A DNA stretch of 64,000 bases from Phytopythium helicoides (Eukaryota > Oomycota > Peronosporomycetes > Pythiales > Pythiaceae): the NCBI GenBank assembly GCA_024867545.1, contig JANFNE010000018.1, forward strand, positions 930,001-994,000. The letters run 5' to 3'. Position numbers and translations under genes: made by a program. Below, piece by piece: positions 24,126 to 36,285 of this stretch. The notes beneath the pieces were generated by a model. That model ran no database searches, was not told where the DNA came from, and saw only the letters and a program-made list of their open reading frames with translations. How positions within the stretch are numbered: the first letter of the stretch is position 1; every line of letters starts with the position of its first letter.

Positions 24126-26898
24126 ATGGAGAATGCCTTCTCGCCCGTGGTGGTCGTTCCGTCGTCGACCGTCTCGGTCGTTCGGCCCAAGTCCGCCGGC
24201 GCGTTCCCCTCGAGTGCACGCAAGCTGTTTGTGCCTACCTCCACTGGGGCCTCAAGCACTCGGTCTGTCGCTTCTCCTTCATCGCCTTTCTGCACGAGGT
24301 ATCGGGATCATCCACGTCTCTCGGGGACGCTTGCGAAGGCGGGACGTCCAGGCTCAGCCGCTGCTAGTGCGATTCGCCAGCCACCAGTAACAGCCAACCA
24401 AGCGTACGTTGCTCCGACAGCGCAGACTGTTGTGCGACCGCGGACAGCTTCAGCGGGTATTACGCGTCGAGTGATGAAGGAGGAGATTGAACTGCAACGA
24501 CAGGTCACACAGGACGCGCAGAAGCAACTAACAGCACTTCAGCGAGAGCTGTCGATGCGCGAAAAGGAGATCCAGGCGCTTCAGCAGCAGCTCAGCAAGC
24601 TTCGAGATCGACAGCAGTTGGTCATTGTGAAAGCAAACAACTGGTGCTTTGCCCTGTAGAAATGACGGTAACAAACACGCAGATGCAACTCCGGAGAAAG
24701 GCGAGAGTTGTGAGGACTGTGTGGAGGAAACCCTTCGTACCCAAAAGCAGAATCTGCGTCAACATGAGCCCCTCATCCCAGCTCTTAAGCAGCAGCTCAG
24801 CAATCATGAGTCCTACAAAAAGAAGCTTCGGCACATGCTCGATAGGCTGGTGCGGAGCGTTCAGGTCGCAACAGCCTGGAGAGGAACTGCTTCGACAGCA
24901 AACGGCAAGTGCTCGACGTGAACAAGTTGTATTTGCTGAGAAACTTGCACTCGATAGAAACCAGTGCAAAGACCTTGAGTCTCAGAAAGCGCGTATCCTC
25001 CGTGATCGCGCAACATTCGCACAAGATTCCGATGTTTTGTTGACAACATATCGCGATGAGATTGCTGCTCGGTCTGTCGTAAGCGCACAGCGGCAATTAG
25101 CAGATCGGCGAAGACAGAACATGCTGCAACTCATGGAATCAAGACCAAGTACCAGCACGGTTTCAGGTCCGAGTGCTGTCCATTCGTCAAATCTATCAGA
25201 CCTGGTAGCTCGTCGCTCTAACATCCATCGGTCAAGCGTGCACCACGCTAACAATTATGAACCTGTGCGGCGGTCGAGAAGACGAGAGAGCTGTGTCTTG
25301 GCAGCAGACGTGACTGGGCGCCGCGAATCGATATTTGAGTTGTATGAATCACAGTACGAACGTATTCTCACTGAAACCGGAGAGTCGGACGCTACAAGAG
25401 TCCTGGAGAGTTTCTTGGGCTTTGCAGAGAGCCAAAAGAGGTTGACTCAAATTGAGCAAGAGCTCGTCACCGAGTCTTCCCGTCTAGAGCGTGAGCGAGA
25501 GGCACACGAAGTTCTTCTTCACCATTTGCGCGCATCCGGGACGGCCGAAGTGGAAAAGCGCAAAAAGATCCGGGACTACTTGGAACATGTCATGCATGAA
25601 CGACAGCTCGAGAAGCAATTTGCAAAGGAGGCATTTGGTGAAAGCGCGAAGCTGTTTATATGTACGTTTTGATTCCGAATGATTCATTTGTGGGGAAACT
25701 AACCTCCCAGCACTGTCCATGCAGATATTCAACAGGGTGTGCTCAACATCGCCGAGCTTCTTCGATGCCTTCAAGACTCTACTATGGTCTCGGGAACTCA
25801 AGCCGAAAAGTGGCTCGCGTCTTCAAGCGCTGTCGTTGGGAAAGCGCGAGTTCCCGTGGTTGTTGGAGCGACAACCGTATCAGAGGCAGCAGGCATACTT
25901 TCTGGACTTGTTCACCACGCCCAATTTGTACTTCGAGGGCACCCTTCTCTATCAAAGCCAATTGAGTTCACGACAGAGCAAATTGAGCGCCTCGTAAAGT
26001 TTATGCCTGAGTTCGAGCTATCTCGCCTTGTTCATTACTCGAACGCTCCTCTCAAGGTGGCGAATCCAAGTGGTTCGCAGGCGAAATGAGGCTGGCGGCA
26101 GTTTGAATTTGAGCACAATGCACCAGGGGTCTAGTGAGATTATAGAGCTCAGTGAAAATGACGCGTCGGAGCAGCTGGATGTAGCACATGCTCGGTACAA
26201 TATCAAACAATTCGAAAGAGAAACCCTGCTGGAGGTGGAGGCTCTCTTTAGGGCAATGGATGCAAGAAAAAAGCAACAAGCAACAACGCGATACCTGGCT
26301 GCAAGCCTGACTGCAGAAAACAATCATGAGGGCCAGTCTCAGTCTAGCTCATTTGCCGCTTCCAAGGTTATGCCGCCTGGTCGATCTCGACATCAATCAC
26401 ATGGAGAGGATGATATCAAGGCAAGCCTTCCTCCGAGTGCTCTGCCGACTTCAGATCCAGATAAGGACATGAAGGAAAAGCTTGAGGCAGTTCACGCCTT
26501 CTTCAAGGAGAAGCGCAAGCTCGACAAAATCCATGGAATTGATTCTCGGCAACCAGTAAATCCTGCTACGGCCACTGATTTTTCAGACGCCAGCAAAACA
26601 ACCGAAATCTAGGCCACCCTCTCGGCCACTTGGTGCCGCGAGTAATGCTATTGCTGGCCTTATGATGAAACGTAAGGTACTAGTAAAACGAAGAAGCGCC
26701 GATGCACTCGTCACACCAACGACTTTCGACTCCACCGCGAGTAGCAACAGCCAGCAATTGGCTACAGAATCCAGCTCAACACAAGGCCTAGCTGTTCCAG
26801 AATCGAAAGCTCCGAGTAGCTCGACTTCGAAAGTACTGGTACCATCACTCAAGCGCAAGGGCTCGACGCGCAGTACTCGCCCAAAACCATTTAGGTAG
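24126..26898 (+). CDS. Coiled-coil protein resembling outer-dynein-arm docking proteins (CCDC63/CCDC114/ODA1-like)
   Basis: The protein starts MENAFSPVVV with a Ser/Pro-rich segment containing RPKSAG, then long Gln/Glu/Arg-rich coiled coils (LQRELSMREKEIQALQQQL, LKQQLSNHESYKKKL). A central block (ERILTETGESD...FAESQKRLTQIEQEL) has the spacing of the ODA1/CCDC114 region in which a TG-D motif precedes a helix pair. A 63-base intron at 25662-25724 (GTACGT donor, CTAAC branch site) is clear. An intron or shift near 24620-24655 is uncertain. One surplus base each is needed near 24862, at 26087 (AAA-TGA-G) and at 26610 (ATC-TAG-G); after each, coding continues. The family assignment rests on pattern only. 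If right, the product would anchor outer dynein arms on flagellar doublets. Confidence 0.6.
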
Positions 26899-27022
26899 CA
26901 CCAGAATCGACTTGGTGGGCTGCCAGATCAAAAGCTAATTAGAAATTTTGGTCTCATTGATCGCCAGTGATGTTTAGATAAGAGTGTGATTGTCAGCGAA
27001 TATAGGCTATCCTGTTGTTATT

Positions 27023-30000
27023 CTACGCAATGCAGGCGCGCATGAACGCGTTGTAGTCGACGAGACCATCTTCTCGGTCAAATTGTCGAAGCACAGTGAG
27101 CAGCAAATCGTCTGGAACCGGAAGAGCATACCACTCAAGCAATTGGCGGAACTGAGTTGCAGTTGCACGTCCTGCATTGGTCTTGTCCAGTGTTTTGAAG
27201 GACGCGTAAATCGACTTCCACTTGGCCTTCACGCCCATGCGAAGCGTTTCGGGGATGGATGCTCCTCCGGCACGGAGAATCACTCTCGTTGGTGAAGGAG
27301 ACTACTCCACCTAGACTAGGCAGACCTTGGGATCCTTCTCCGGCAGCACCACTTGACTCGGACAGATCGCTGAGAGAGTTGGTAAGGTTGCGGAGGAAGG
27401 CCGGGTAGTTTAGTCTCCCATTCTGCTCCACGTCATACTTGAGTGCGAGTCGTACCAATTCCTCTTCGTCTAGCCGCACGCCAATTTCATCCAGCACCTT
27501 CTTGAACGACGCGGGGGTGACACTGCCACGCCGATCACTATCGATTTGCTGTAGGCTTTTAGCCACCTGCCGCCAACGTGCCTTGCCAATCTGTTGCAAT
27601 TGACTCTGTATTTTTCTCTCGACAACTGCTGCTGCTGCTGCACCTGCTCCACTCCGTCCGTTTGGTTTCTCGATGGAATTGATGACTGCACTTGCAGCCA
27701 AGACGTGGCTGTCACGACTAGCAGCACGAGCATCGGCCCCGAACTGGCCGGGACGACGCACAGCGCGCGGGCTGATGCCGATCGCCGAGTAATACGAGCA
27801 GTTGCTCGAAAGATCGCTCATGCCGTCCATCTTGTCAGGATCACGTCCACCGAGGGCGTGAAGGAGCTGCAAATACTTGATTCGTCCAGTGCTCTTGTCT
27901 CCAGAATCGTCTTCGGCCTCATAGAATGAGAGTAGTTCATGCGCACTTTCGTCACTCAGAGATATGTCAAAGCGCTCAAGCACGCGACGCACTTCTGGGT
28001 AAGTGAGTTGGCCGGTTTTAGCCGAGTCCATCACTTGGAATAGCTTATAGAGTGCGCGTTGCTTACTTCGCGAGGCTGTGAGCAAGTGTCGAATGGCTTC
28101 ACGTGCCTCATAAACGTTCAGCACATGTGTTTCTTCATTGTTGGGATCGAAACGATCTCCCCCTTCTTCATCTCCATCTTCATTTTCGTCATCATCTTGG
28201 ATGACAAGCGCCTGAGTTTGAAGCCCAGCAGCTGCGTCGCAGTCGAGGAGCAGTCCTCGGTAGTAGAAGTTGTTCTGAGAAACGTACTTGGCGAAAAACG
28301 CCATGCTTGCCTTCGTCTCCTTCCATTTTCCTTTGGAGTGGTAGATTTGCCGCCAAACATCTCGAAAAACATCCAGGGACACAAATCCCTTGCCATCCGT
28401 GTCAGCATCCTTGAGTCGACCTTCAAGTGCACGGACATTTGTTCGACAAAACTCGCGAAGACGCTTCTCCTCGCTAATTGCTTCATCCTCATCCTCATCA
28501 CCTATAGGCTTGCTTGGAGACTGCATGTATGGTGGTTTGACACGAGCCTTGCCTTCTACTCTCTTTTTTCGGCGGACCCCGTCAGCTTCAATCGTGTCGC
28601 CAAATGGTTTGGTTGAGTACGATCCAGTTGAGGATTCGAGGCCAGGATCCTCATAGTCGGTGAGGAAAGACGCGTACCGTATGTGAACACCGTCAGCGTT
28701 GCCTCCCGCAAGTGACTGCGCAAGCAGCTTGTCCTCGTAGAAGACACATAGGAAAGCGATTTGAGCATCGGAGAGAGCGAGAAAAGGCTGCACAACCCGT
28801 GCAAACACGGACGACGGGAATGCGGCCAGATCGACGCAAATCTTGGGCATACAATGCATCTTTTACATTCTCCCACTGAGGGCTGGATAACTGAGCACGC
28901 TGCACGCGGATACTCCAAACCATAACTAGGGATTCAGTCGGCGATTTACGATAGGTTTTCTCTGCGCGAGCGTGGTGGTCTTGCTTCAGATACGCGACTG
29001 AATCCAGCACTACAGAGCGGTAGCTTCGCACAAGAGATCTGTAGGACATGAGATTGTTCACATGCGATCCACATGCACGGAAGAGCGAGCCAAAGTGGCG
29101 TTTGGGGACATCACCCATGTGCTTGCTGAGAACTCGAAGCAGCTCCGCAGCGGGTACAAGCCCAGTGCGAGTTGGGTCGCTCGCCTCGAGCTCCAAAAAG
29201 ATTGCTCGCCACGCCTCATCAGTCAAAAACGCGAACGCTTCCTTGAGCTCATTACCCGGCGAGGACAAAGCGGAGCGGTTTTTGTTGGCACCCTTGACGT
29301 CGCGGTGCCCTGAGAACACAAGCGAGCTGTTTTCGTACAGTCTGTGGGTTAGTTCTGACGTTGGAGGGGTTGGTGGACCTTCAGGATCATTTTCACTTTC
29401 AATGGCTCCGGCACTCGGCTTGATAACGTCGCCAAAGATGGCAAAGAACTCGCGATAGTCCACAACACCATCGCCGTTTGCGTCGAAATGAGCCATGAGC
29501 GAGTCCAACGTGCTCGGCGGCAGCGATAAATTAAAATTTCGCAGCACTCGAGTGAACTCTGCCGCTGAGATGGACCCATTCCCGTCTCGGTCAACTGCCA
29601 TGAATGCTTTCTTTACATCCGAGTAGCGGGACGAGATTTTGTCATTGAGTAGAATGCGGAGCTGCTCAAGCTGCAGCGGGTCCGCAGTCATGGCACTGTA
29701 TGTAGTGGCTGCAAATGGTGCAGCTACAGTTGCCTTTTTTTGATCGCTAGATGGTTTTGGCTTGGGATTGTTGTTTTCCTCGTGTGCATGCCCAGCCATC
29801 ACAGACGACACTCCTGGCGATCGTAGTGTGTTAGTGGTGGGAGATAGGTGGGCCATTATCTCCTTTTCCTACCTTTCCCGCACGCTCAAACATGAGTGAC
29901 TCACTCACAGTTTTGGTGTCTCCGTGCTGGAAATCGCTGCTAAATTGGAGCAAGAAAGCGCCGTAGTCGATCTGGTCTGCCCCTGTGTCTTCGATCGGCA

Positions 30001-31012
30001 TTGCAGAGGAGGAGGCTGGCGGGATTGCAAGCATTTCGAGCACCTGTGGGCTGATTGGGACGCCTAGCTCCTTGTCAAAAACGCAAGCAAAGTCCCGCTT
30101 GCTGAGGAAACCGGAACGAGAGACATCAGCTCGACGAAGAGCATCAGTCACTACTTTCCACGAGACACGAAGGTGGCGTCCTAGCGTCTCATGCAGTTCA
30201 TCCATGAGAAGCGCATGGCGAGCACTTAGTTTCCGAAAGTGCTCTGCAAGGCGTGTCTTTTTAATTTGGAGTCGGCCGACCACTGCATTGCCCGATCGCC
30301 TCGAGCTCTCCACCAGATCAGCCACAAAAGCTGCGTATCCGAGACCTGCGTCGTTGTTCTCTTCGTATTCGTGCAGTAGACCTGTGGCCTCATCCGGTGA
30401 AATAGTGATGCCGTAGCCAGCAAACACGGCAGCTACGTGAGCGAGAGATACTCCTCGAGTCGGCGTGGAAGGTGGCGGGGCGAGAGCAAAGCTGCTGTCG
30501 AGGTTTCGAACGTCTCCACTCAAGATCAACGGCTTCTTTCGCCACGAAGGAGGCGAAGGTGAGCCTGTGGGCACTGGCTCAGCAGGTCGGAAACCCGTGT
30601 CGTTACTCTTGGAATTGTCACTTGGACGTGGCTGGAATGGAGACGCGCCGCCGAATGGATTTGCACTCGAATCTCCATTGATTGGCCCTCGCTTGGCTGG
30701 CGACATACTTAAAGTGTACGTTCGTCCTCCTCTTGCTGCAGTCGGGGGTGCCTTGGGCGACGGCTGTCCAGCCTTGATCGGCCGTGGTGTAACCGCTGGT
30801 GCAAGTTTGCTCTGCTGCATGGCGTCACGAACACCAGGACCACCAGAGCGGCCCCAACTTTCACCACCGCCAACTCCGTCGCTGCTTGTCTGCTTGACTG
30901 TGTGCTTGGACTTCAAAGCAAACCACGTGCCCGCTAAATCCGGGCTGTGATTGTCATCTGTATATTTAGGTGGCGACACCGACATCTGCAACCAGCACAA
31001 CATGGAGCTCAT
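27023..31012 (-). CDS. Large multi-EF-hand protein (EFCAB6/DJBP-like)
   Basis: Exon 1 (31012-29884; MSSMLCWLQ, with an alternative start MSVSPPK at 30983) joins exon 2 (from 29813) across a 70-base intron with CTAAC branch site, in frame as FER-VSSVMAG. The product has a Pro/Ser-rich N-terminus and then many EF-hand pairs. Two loops are canonical calcium binders (DRDGNGSISAAE and DANGDGVVDYRE). Most others are degenerate, for example DSAKTGQLTYPE, DSDRRGSVTPAS and DKTNAGRATATQ. Serial degenerate EF-hand pairs are the hallmark of EFCAB6-like proteins of cilia and sperm. Frame moves by one surplus base near 28817 (in a CCC run) and near 27283. The gene begins about 70 bases after the stop of the gene upstream on the same strand. 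Confidence 0.75.
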
Positions 31013-31081
31013 GATGGGAAGATTGGAAACATGCTTTCATATTTTTAGGGCTCACGCAACTCACAGATTCATGTAATCTGT

Positions 31082-32914
31082 CTAGGCAGCTACAAGCACA
31101 GCCATTGCTGACATGGATGCCAGTGTCGTCAGCCACAGAGGCAGGCTGAGATGGACCCCTAGTAATCGATGTCGCGGAATTACTCTTCACCTTGGCATCT
31201 TCATCGGACGCAGACGAATCCGAATCCGAATCGCTGGTATCGTCAATTCCGCTTGTTGACTCGCTCTCCTCGCCATCTTTTTCACTGAGAGGCTCTGTAT
31301 TTGATGACTCGGATCCCTGACGAAGATACGTCAGAGCCTTTGTCCAGTTGAAGCGGCGGAACGTGAAATCAGCTGGGGCCACCACGCACGAGTCGTCCTT
31401 GTCGTCACTAGTGCACACTTCGCAGATCTGGAAGTACTTGACGCGGCGGCAGCCATACTCGGCACTTGCGCACTGCTCACTGTTGACGTAGCATGGCGGG
31501 TTGTCGGCAGAGAGCTTTTCAACCGTGGGCAGTGCGATCATTCGGCCCTCGCTGTTCGCGGCTAGCTCAGCGTACATGTCGATCATTTTTTGCGTGCGCT
31601 CGGCGTTGGCAGTCGAGTTGGTCGGGTTCTTCCAAAAGCTCAATGCCTTCTTGACTTTCATGGTCTTGGCGTCCGCATTCACGGTTGCGTTGAACTCGAC
31701 TCCTCCAGCTTCGCAGAACTGCGAGTAGTTGGCGTAGTACTCGCCCGTGTCCGAGTCTTTCATGCTCGTGATGCCCACAAGGTCGTCCAGGGCAATGTAG
31801 CCGAGGATCTTATATGCAAATGTGCACGACTCGCCGTCGGGAGCGGACCCGTAGGCGCACAGCCCACCAGGGTTTTTCTTCCTGCACGAGTCCGTCTTGT
31901 CGGCACGCTCCTCGAGCGGACAGCTATTCGGCAACGAGAACCAGTAGGTGTCTGGGTACGGCGCACGGAAGTCCGTGTCCTTGGTCTCTCCTCCCACGCA
32001 CGGGCCAATGTCAGGTCGCGCCATCGACGCCGTTGAACTGATAGCACTCGTCCGGGAACTCGGTATCACCGCTGAGTGGCGTGCAGCGCCCGCTGTCCAT
32101 AGCGACAAATGGGCAGTACTCGATTGCGGGGGCCGAGACGCGTACAGCGCCATCGAGTTGGGAGTCTGCGTGACTTGCAGCGCGTAGAACACGACGTAGG
32201 CCATATTGTTCTTGCGTTCGCACTTGACCGACTGCTCCTGCACGTTGATGCCCTCGGCCTGGACGTACATGAGTGCACCCTCGATGGACGCCTGTGTTGG
32301 CCGTATCTAGCGCCGCGCGGTACTTGTCGGCGAAGCTGTCGCCGTACATGGACACGTACGTCTGGTACGTGTCATCCCATTCGGGCTCATCGGACTGCAC
32401 TCGCGCGTGCATGACGGTCACAGGCGTCATAGGCCCATGAGCCGCTGGATGTTGTGGTCGCTTCCCAGTTCGTGTTGGTAGTAGTCGGCTGCGCTGTTGT
32501 CGGCTCCGGGGTCGTCACCGATACATCTGACGTCGACGAGGAGGACGAGGCCGAGAACCCACTCGATCCGCTGTCGCTATCGCTGAACGACGCGGCGTGC
32601 ACCGTTCCTGGTTCGCTCGAGCTCGAGTCATCGACGCCTGCGCTGCCCTCCGCACTGCTGAAGCTCGACTCGACGCTGCTCGAAGCGTCGAAGTCCTCGC
32701 TGTCGTCGTCCTCGTTGTCATCGTCCTTGCTGTCATCGGAGCTCGATGCCGGCGCAGTCGTGGTCGGCTTGGACGTCCTCGTTGACGTCGAGGTCGTTGT
32801 TGAGCTCGTGGTGTCGGTCTCCGATGTCGGAGATCTCGTCGTCGAGGTTCTGTTGGCTGCTTGGGCTGCGGAGACCATTGCGACCACCAGAAGCAGTAGC
32901 AGAAGGACGAGCAT
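31082..32914 (-). CDS. Secreted cysteine-rich protein with GPI-type C-terminus, heavily frame-disrupted (third family member)
   Basis: A signal peptide (MLVLLLLLLVVAMVSA) is followed by a long Ser/Thr/Asp-rich stretch and then the family core also seen at 45595 and 47839 (HARVQSD, EGALMYVQAEGINVQEQS, APYP.TYWFS.PN.CP, ILGYIALDDLVGI). It ends in an acidic Ser-rich linker and the hydrophobic tail LASMSAMAVLVAA. Reaching this tail requires a surplus base near 31143. Other changes relative to the intact paralogs are a surplus T at 32431 (GCC-T-ATG), a surplus G near 32292, one missing base near 32138, and a surplus T at 32013 (ACC-TGA-C). Either this member is decaying or the assembly is poor here. 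Function is unknown. By its ends the product would be a GPI-anchored cell-surface or wall protein. Confidence 0.65.
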
Positions 32915-34513
32915 TCGTCCTCCGAGTCATCGCTGAGGTCGTCGCCATGGCCACCGCCGGGAGAAATCCGCTCTGGGCGAGCTCCGGTCAACTACCCGGA
33001 GACCACCGCGGCGAAAGCGAACGGGAAAGACTGGGCCGAGGCTCAACATTGGGATGGGGAAGCTGTTTTCGCCACGAGAGGGTTGAGCTCCGTGTCCGAT
33101 CACGAGCTCACCAGGCGCAGGCCGCCATACAAACACCAAGAAGCGGTAATCTCTGCCGTGCCACGGTGGACGAGTTGATGCCACTCGCGAGAGCGGAAGG
33201 CAGCTTCGTGGGGTGATCACGAGGTAGAACCGGTTGCAGTGTACCGTAGAAGTGAGTCGCGCATAGACGAGTAGGATCTACTTTTGCAGTTCATCAGACC
33301 TCGTAAACGGCAAAATAAGATTTCTACTTAGTAGGGTATTGTATTTTGAGAGGTTAAGGCGGCATATGGTTTCTGTGCACGCACTGTACACTAAGTGTCC
33401 GGAATGTGATGTGGTGGACGCTATATATGTGACTTGTGGGGAAGTGCGTGGCTAGGAGCGATTCGACGCCGCCAAGGAGCGCAACTTGGCAGCTATGGCG
33501 CCTCTCAGGCTGTTACAAGTGCGAATGCAAGAGCTGCATGGAGACTGAGGACACTGGATGTCATGCTATCGATAGAGGTGGTGCGGCAAAGAGGGGTTAC
33601 GATCAGAATGGCAGCAGAAGCACAGTCATTGACGCGAATGGAGGCGCTGTGGTGCACATTGGTGGGGATCCGTACGGAACTTCGTAGTAGCGAGCATCCA
33701 GGATTGAATTTGATGTCGCTCACGAGTAATTGCAACTTGTTGGAAAACCTGTAGCTTTGCCTAGCGGGACATCGTTGGTCGCGCTGCAGTTCGGAGCGGC
33801 TCGTGAATAATCGAGTGGTCTGAGAGTTGACTGGTGCTGGCGACTCATACAGTACGCTCAGCGAATACACAGGCGCTTCGTGAGTCACGAATCGTGACGC
33901 GCCAGCCCTGGACGCGGTGGGCGGAACCAACTGTGATAGATTCGCTCGCTTGAGAGCTGATACACTGTACAATCTGCGTCAGCCTCCGACTCGTGGCTGC
34001 CTGGCGACTGAATGGCGAAACATACCGGTACAGTCGCGTTGACTGGCGGGTGGTGCGGCGGGTGATTGGGCGGCCGCGCAGTGCATGAGTGTGCATGAGA
34101 CATACCCAGCACGCGCTCGCGCTGAAATGTGAATCCGGCCCCGCTTTGCTCGGTCCGCGGCCGCCACCCACCCAAGCTCGCTTAACTGGGTCTCACTATG
34201 GGCTTGCCTCGTCTCATGCGGCTGCGTCGGCACCTCGCGCGCTGGCGCCAGCAGGCAGCAGGCAGGTGCGTCGCCTTTCGAGAGGGAGCGCTGCTATGGC
34301 GGCGACTATGGAGGCGCGTCTCTTGTTAGTTCAGATTCAAGCATCATGTGACGCGGCAGATTCGTGCTGCATAGATCAAGTGCCGTCGGCTTCAGCCAGC
34401 CAATCGACCACTGGTTCTGCCTCGTCACTTTTTTTCCTGGTGCGAGCTCATTCGGACTTTTTCCCTGTCGAGGCTACTCGCTCCGCTTCTTCCCGACCAC
34501 CAACAGCAGCACC
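32915..34513. other. Intergenic region, 1.6 kb, divergent promoters; no gene recognised
   Basis: The region lies between the minus-strand secreted-protein start and the plus-strand small gene. Open frames here are short, overlap on both strands and show no family signature. Confidence 0.5.
34446..34463 (+). promoter_or_regulatory. Candidate oomycete initiator (Inr/FPR-like) of the 34514 gene
   Basis: GCTCATTCGGACTTTTTC resembles the published oomycete core promoter (GCTCATT followed within a few bases by CA(T)TTT). It lies about 50-65 bases upstream of the ATG, the usual spacing. Confidence 0.45.
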
Positions 34514-34897
34514 ATGGGAGCCGTGCCTGTCCCCACGCTGGCTATCCGCCATCAGGAGAGCCGTCTCGTCAAGCCGCATAGCTCGCACGGCAAGCGCATC
34601 GGCCGTCGCCACCGCCTCGAAGGCCCCACAGGCGTCGTGCTGCCTGCCGAGGCGCAGCAGGTCAAGGACAAGATTCTCGAGGGCAACCCGGCGAAGCTCT
34701 CGCGATTCAGCCTGAGCCACATGCGCCGAGTCTACATCCCGCCGGTCGCCATCCCCAACAGCATGAACGGTCCGCGCACGCAAACGACCGTCGTCGCAGG
34801 AAAGAGTGTCCCGCTCACGCGCCGCATGTGGGAGAATCGCAAGAAGAAGACCCACCACCTCGACATGATCGACGAGTACGTGCAGGTCTATCGGTGA
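34514..34897 (+). CDS. Hypothetical basic protein, 127 residues
   Basis: A single-exon frame starting MGAVPVPTLAIRH. The ATG at 34514 is chosen because an initiator-like element lies about 50-65 bases upstream; the frame itself stays open back to 34364. The protein has no signal peptide or membrane segment. It contains basic patches (HGKRIGRRHRLEG and ENRKKKTHH) and ends in an acidic/aromatic tail (DMIDEYVQVYR). GC-rich third positions and an initiator element support a real gene. I do not recognise the family. Confidence 0.65.
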   Translation: MGAVPVPTLAIRHQESRLVKPHSSHGKRIGRRHRLEGPTGVVLPAEAQQVKDKILEGNPAKLSRFSLSHMRRVYIPPVAIPNSMNGPRTQTTVVAGKSVPLTRRMWENRKKKTHHLDMIDEYVQVYR

Positions 34898-35129
34898 GGC
34901 AGCGAGCGCGTCGCACCCTACAGAACCTGTACAGTAGTCGAGCAGCACTCTAGAGCACGCAATATTTAACGCAAACTTCTCGCTCCATTCACTCAAATCG
35001 TGCGTTTGATGGTCATCAATGCGTCAGCGCAGGATATAATGCTAACATAGTGGCTGATTGGATCTCACGAGCTTCAGATCGATCATCGGTACACGAACAC
35101 CGCGCCACCAGAGTGCGGGGGAAGTAAAG
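34898..35129. other. Short intergenic region between convergent genes
   Basis: Convergent 3' ends; nothing else seen. The inverted duplication begins near here. Confidence 0.5.
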
Positions 35130-35489
35130 CTACGCTGCAGGCTGCGAGGCCTTTGGGATGCACTGGCTGTAGTACGGGTTGCGGTAGACGCAGTCGCAGC
35201 CCTCAGCGCACGAGACTCGCCAGGAGTGGCCGGCACACTGGTTCCACGGGTCGGCCACGGCCTTGATGCACTGACCATAGTAATTGTTGCGAATCGCGCA
35301 GTACAAGCCCTTGTCGCACAAGTATGCTCGGTCGATAAACTGGCACTGCCCCCACTCGGCCACGTACTTGCCATTCAGCTTTTCTCTTTCCCCCGCAACT
35401 CGAAGGCGCGGCTGAGCACCAGCTTCTGCATTTGCCGTGGCGACAAAGAGTACTGAGAGTGTCGCGATGGCTCGGAGGATAAAGCCCAT
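35130..35489 (-). CDS. Small secreted protein with two CBM1 (cellulose-binding) modules
   Basis: 119 residues: signal peptide MGFILRAIATLSVLFVATANA, a short linker with the shared LRV motif, and two Cys-rich modules. Module 1 runs EWGQCQF...C...C...NNYYGQC and module 2 runs PWNQCAG.SW...C...C...NPYYSQC. The WGQC...YYSQC frame and aromatic positions are those of family 1 carbohydrate-binding modules, which lie flat on cellulose. There is no catalytic domain. Oomycete CBM1 proteins (CBEL type) bind plant or own cell-wall cellulose, so this is likely a wall or adhesion protein. The matching gene in arm B (59315) is a pseudogene. An upstream in-frame ATG at 35543 would precede the signal peptide and is rejected. 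Confidence 0.85.
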   Translation of the reverse strand: MGFILRAIATLSVLFVATANAEAGAQPRLRVAGEREKLNGKYVAEWGQCQFIDRAYLCDKGLYCAIRNNYYGQCIKAVADPWNQCAGHSWRVSCAEGCDCVYRNPYYSQCIPKASQPAA

Positions 35490-35955
35490 TGCGCTGTGTT
35501 CGTTGGTTGCTGGTTGCTGCTTGAAGGAGATTCCAGAGTGCACGAAGATCCAAAGCGAAAAGTCTCTTTTGCATCGGTACTGTAGCCTTCCAAGATCTTC
35601 ATGAGCAAAAATCCGAATTACTCTACCTCGAAAGATTCTTCTCTTGTTGAAGCGAGGTGGAGATTGACGACGATACAGTACTTGTCACGCTCAAACGAAT
35701 GCGATAACACCAGCCACTCTCAAACGAAAGCGTTGTCACAAAGCAACATTTGCTGTTGTAGACTTTCCCGATCATGGACTGCGCTATCTGCAGCTGCGCT
35801 TCATTTGAAGGTGTCAAGAAACTCAATCAATCTACAGTGAAAGGCGTACAGTCTTCAATGGAGATTAGCTGCACCTAGAGAAGTTTGGCATGAAGTCACT
35901 ATACGCTATAACCGCTAGGAGCTTCTGCTTCCGCCGCCTCTTGCATAGAGATCGC

Positions 35956-36285
35956 TCACTTGGGGATGCACTGGCTGTACCAGTCGTCCTTGTACACGCA
36001 CGTGCTGCCGCTCTTGCACGATCCCTTCCAGCCCTTGCCTGCGCATTGGCCCCAGGCGTCGGCTACGGCCTTGACGCACTGTCCGTAGTATTGGCTCTGC
36101 ACGGCGCAGATCAGGCCCTGCTGGCACTGGTACGTCTTGTCGATGGACTTGCACTGGCCCCACTCAGCTACGGGGCTGTTGCTGCCCTTCTCCTCCGAAA
36201 TTCGCAGATGCAGATGCGACTCAGGGGCGGCCTCCGTGGCGGCGACAAGCAGCGCAACGAGTGCGAGGGCGCGAGTGAAGTACAT
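35956..36285 (-). CDS. Small secreted protein with two CBM1 modules
   Basis: 109 residues beginning [20 protein letters not shown] (signal peptide), then the SHLHLR motif shared by the cluster and two CBM1 modules: EWGQCKS...YYGQC and [14 protein letters not shown]...DWYSQC. The second has the canonical GQCxGxxWxG start of fungal CBM1. It is single-exon and intact. The copy in arm B at 58551 differs by two single-base insertions, which makes this gene a useful reference for the frame question. Confidence 0.87.
   Translation of the reverse strand: MYFTRALALVALLVAATEAAPESHLHLRISEEKGSNSPVAEWGQCKSIDKTYQCQQGLICAVQSQYYGQCVKAVADAWGQCAGKGWKGSCKSGSTCVYKDDWYSQCIPK

Noticed and set aside
24126..24660. 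Two separate small genes at the start of the docking-like protein
   Set aside because: Composition and coiled-coil pattern continue across the junction; an intron or one-base shift explains it better, though the exact junction is uncertain.
29814..29883. Frame shift between the first two parts of the EF-hand gene
   Set aside because: A 70-base intron with GTGCGG donor, CTAAC branch site and CAG acceptor restores the frame.
30966..31080. Fusion of the minus-strand secreted protein with the EF-hand gene, via an intron with GTGAGT donor at about 31070 and acceptor just before 30983
   Set aside because: The splice signals look acceptable and the phase fits, but a +1 reading gives a hydrophobic GPI-type tail and stop at 31082, exactly as in the two paralogs. 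Two separate genes are more likely.
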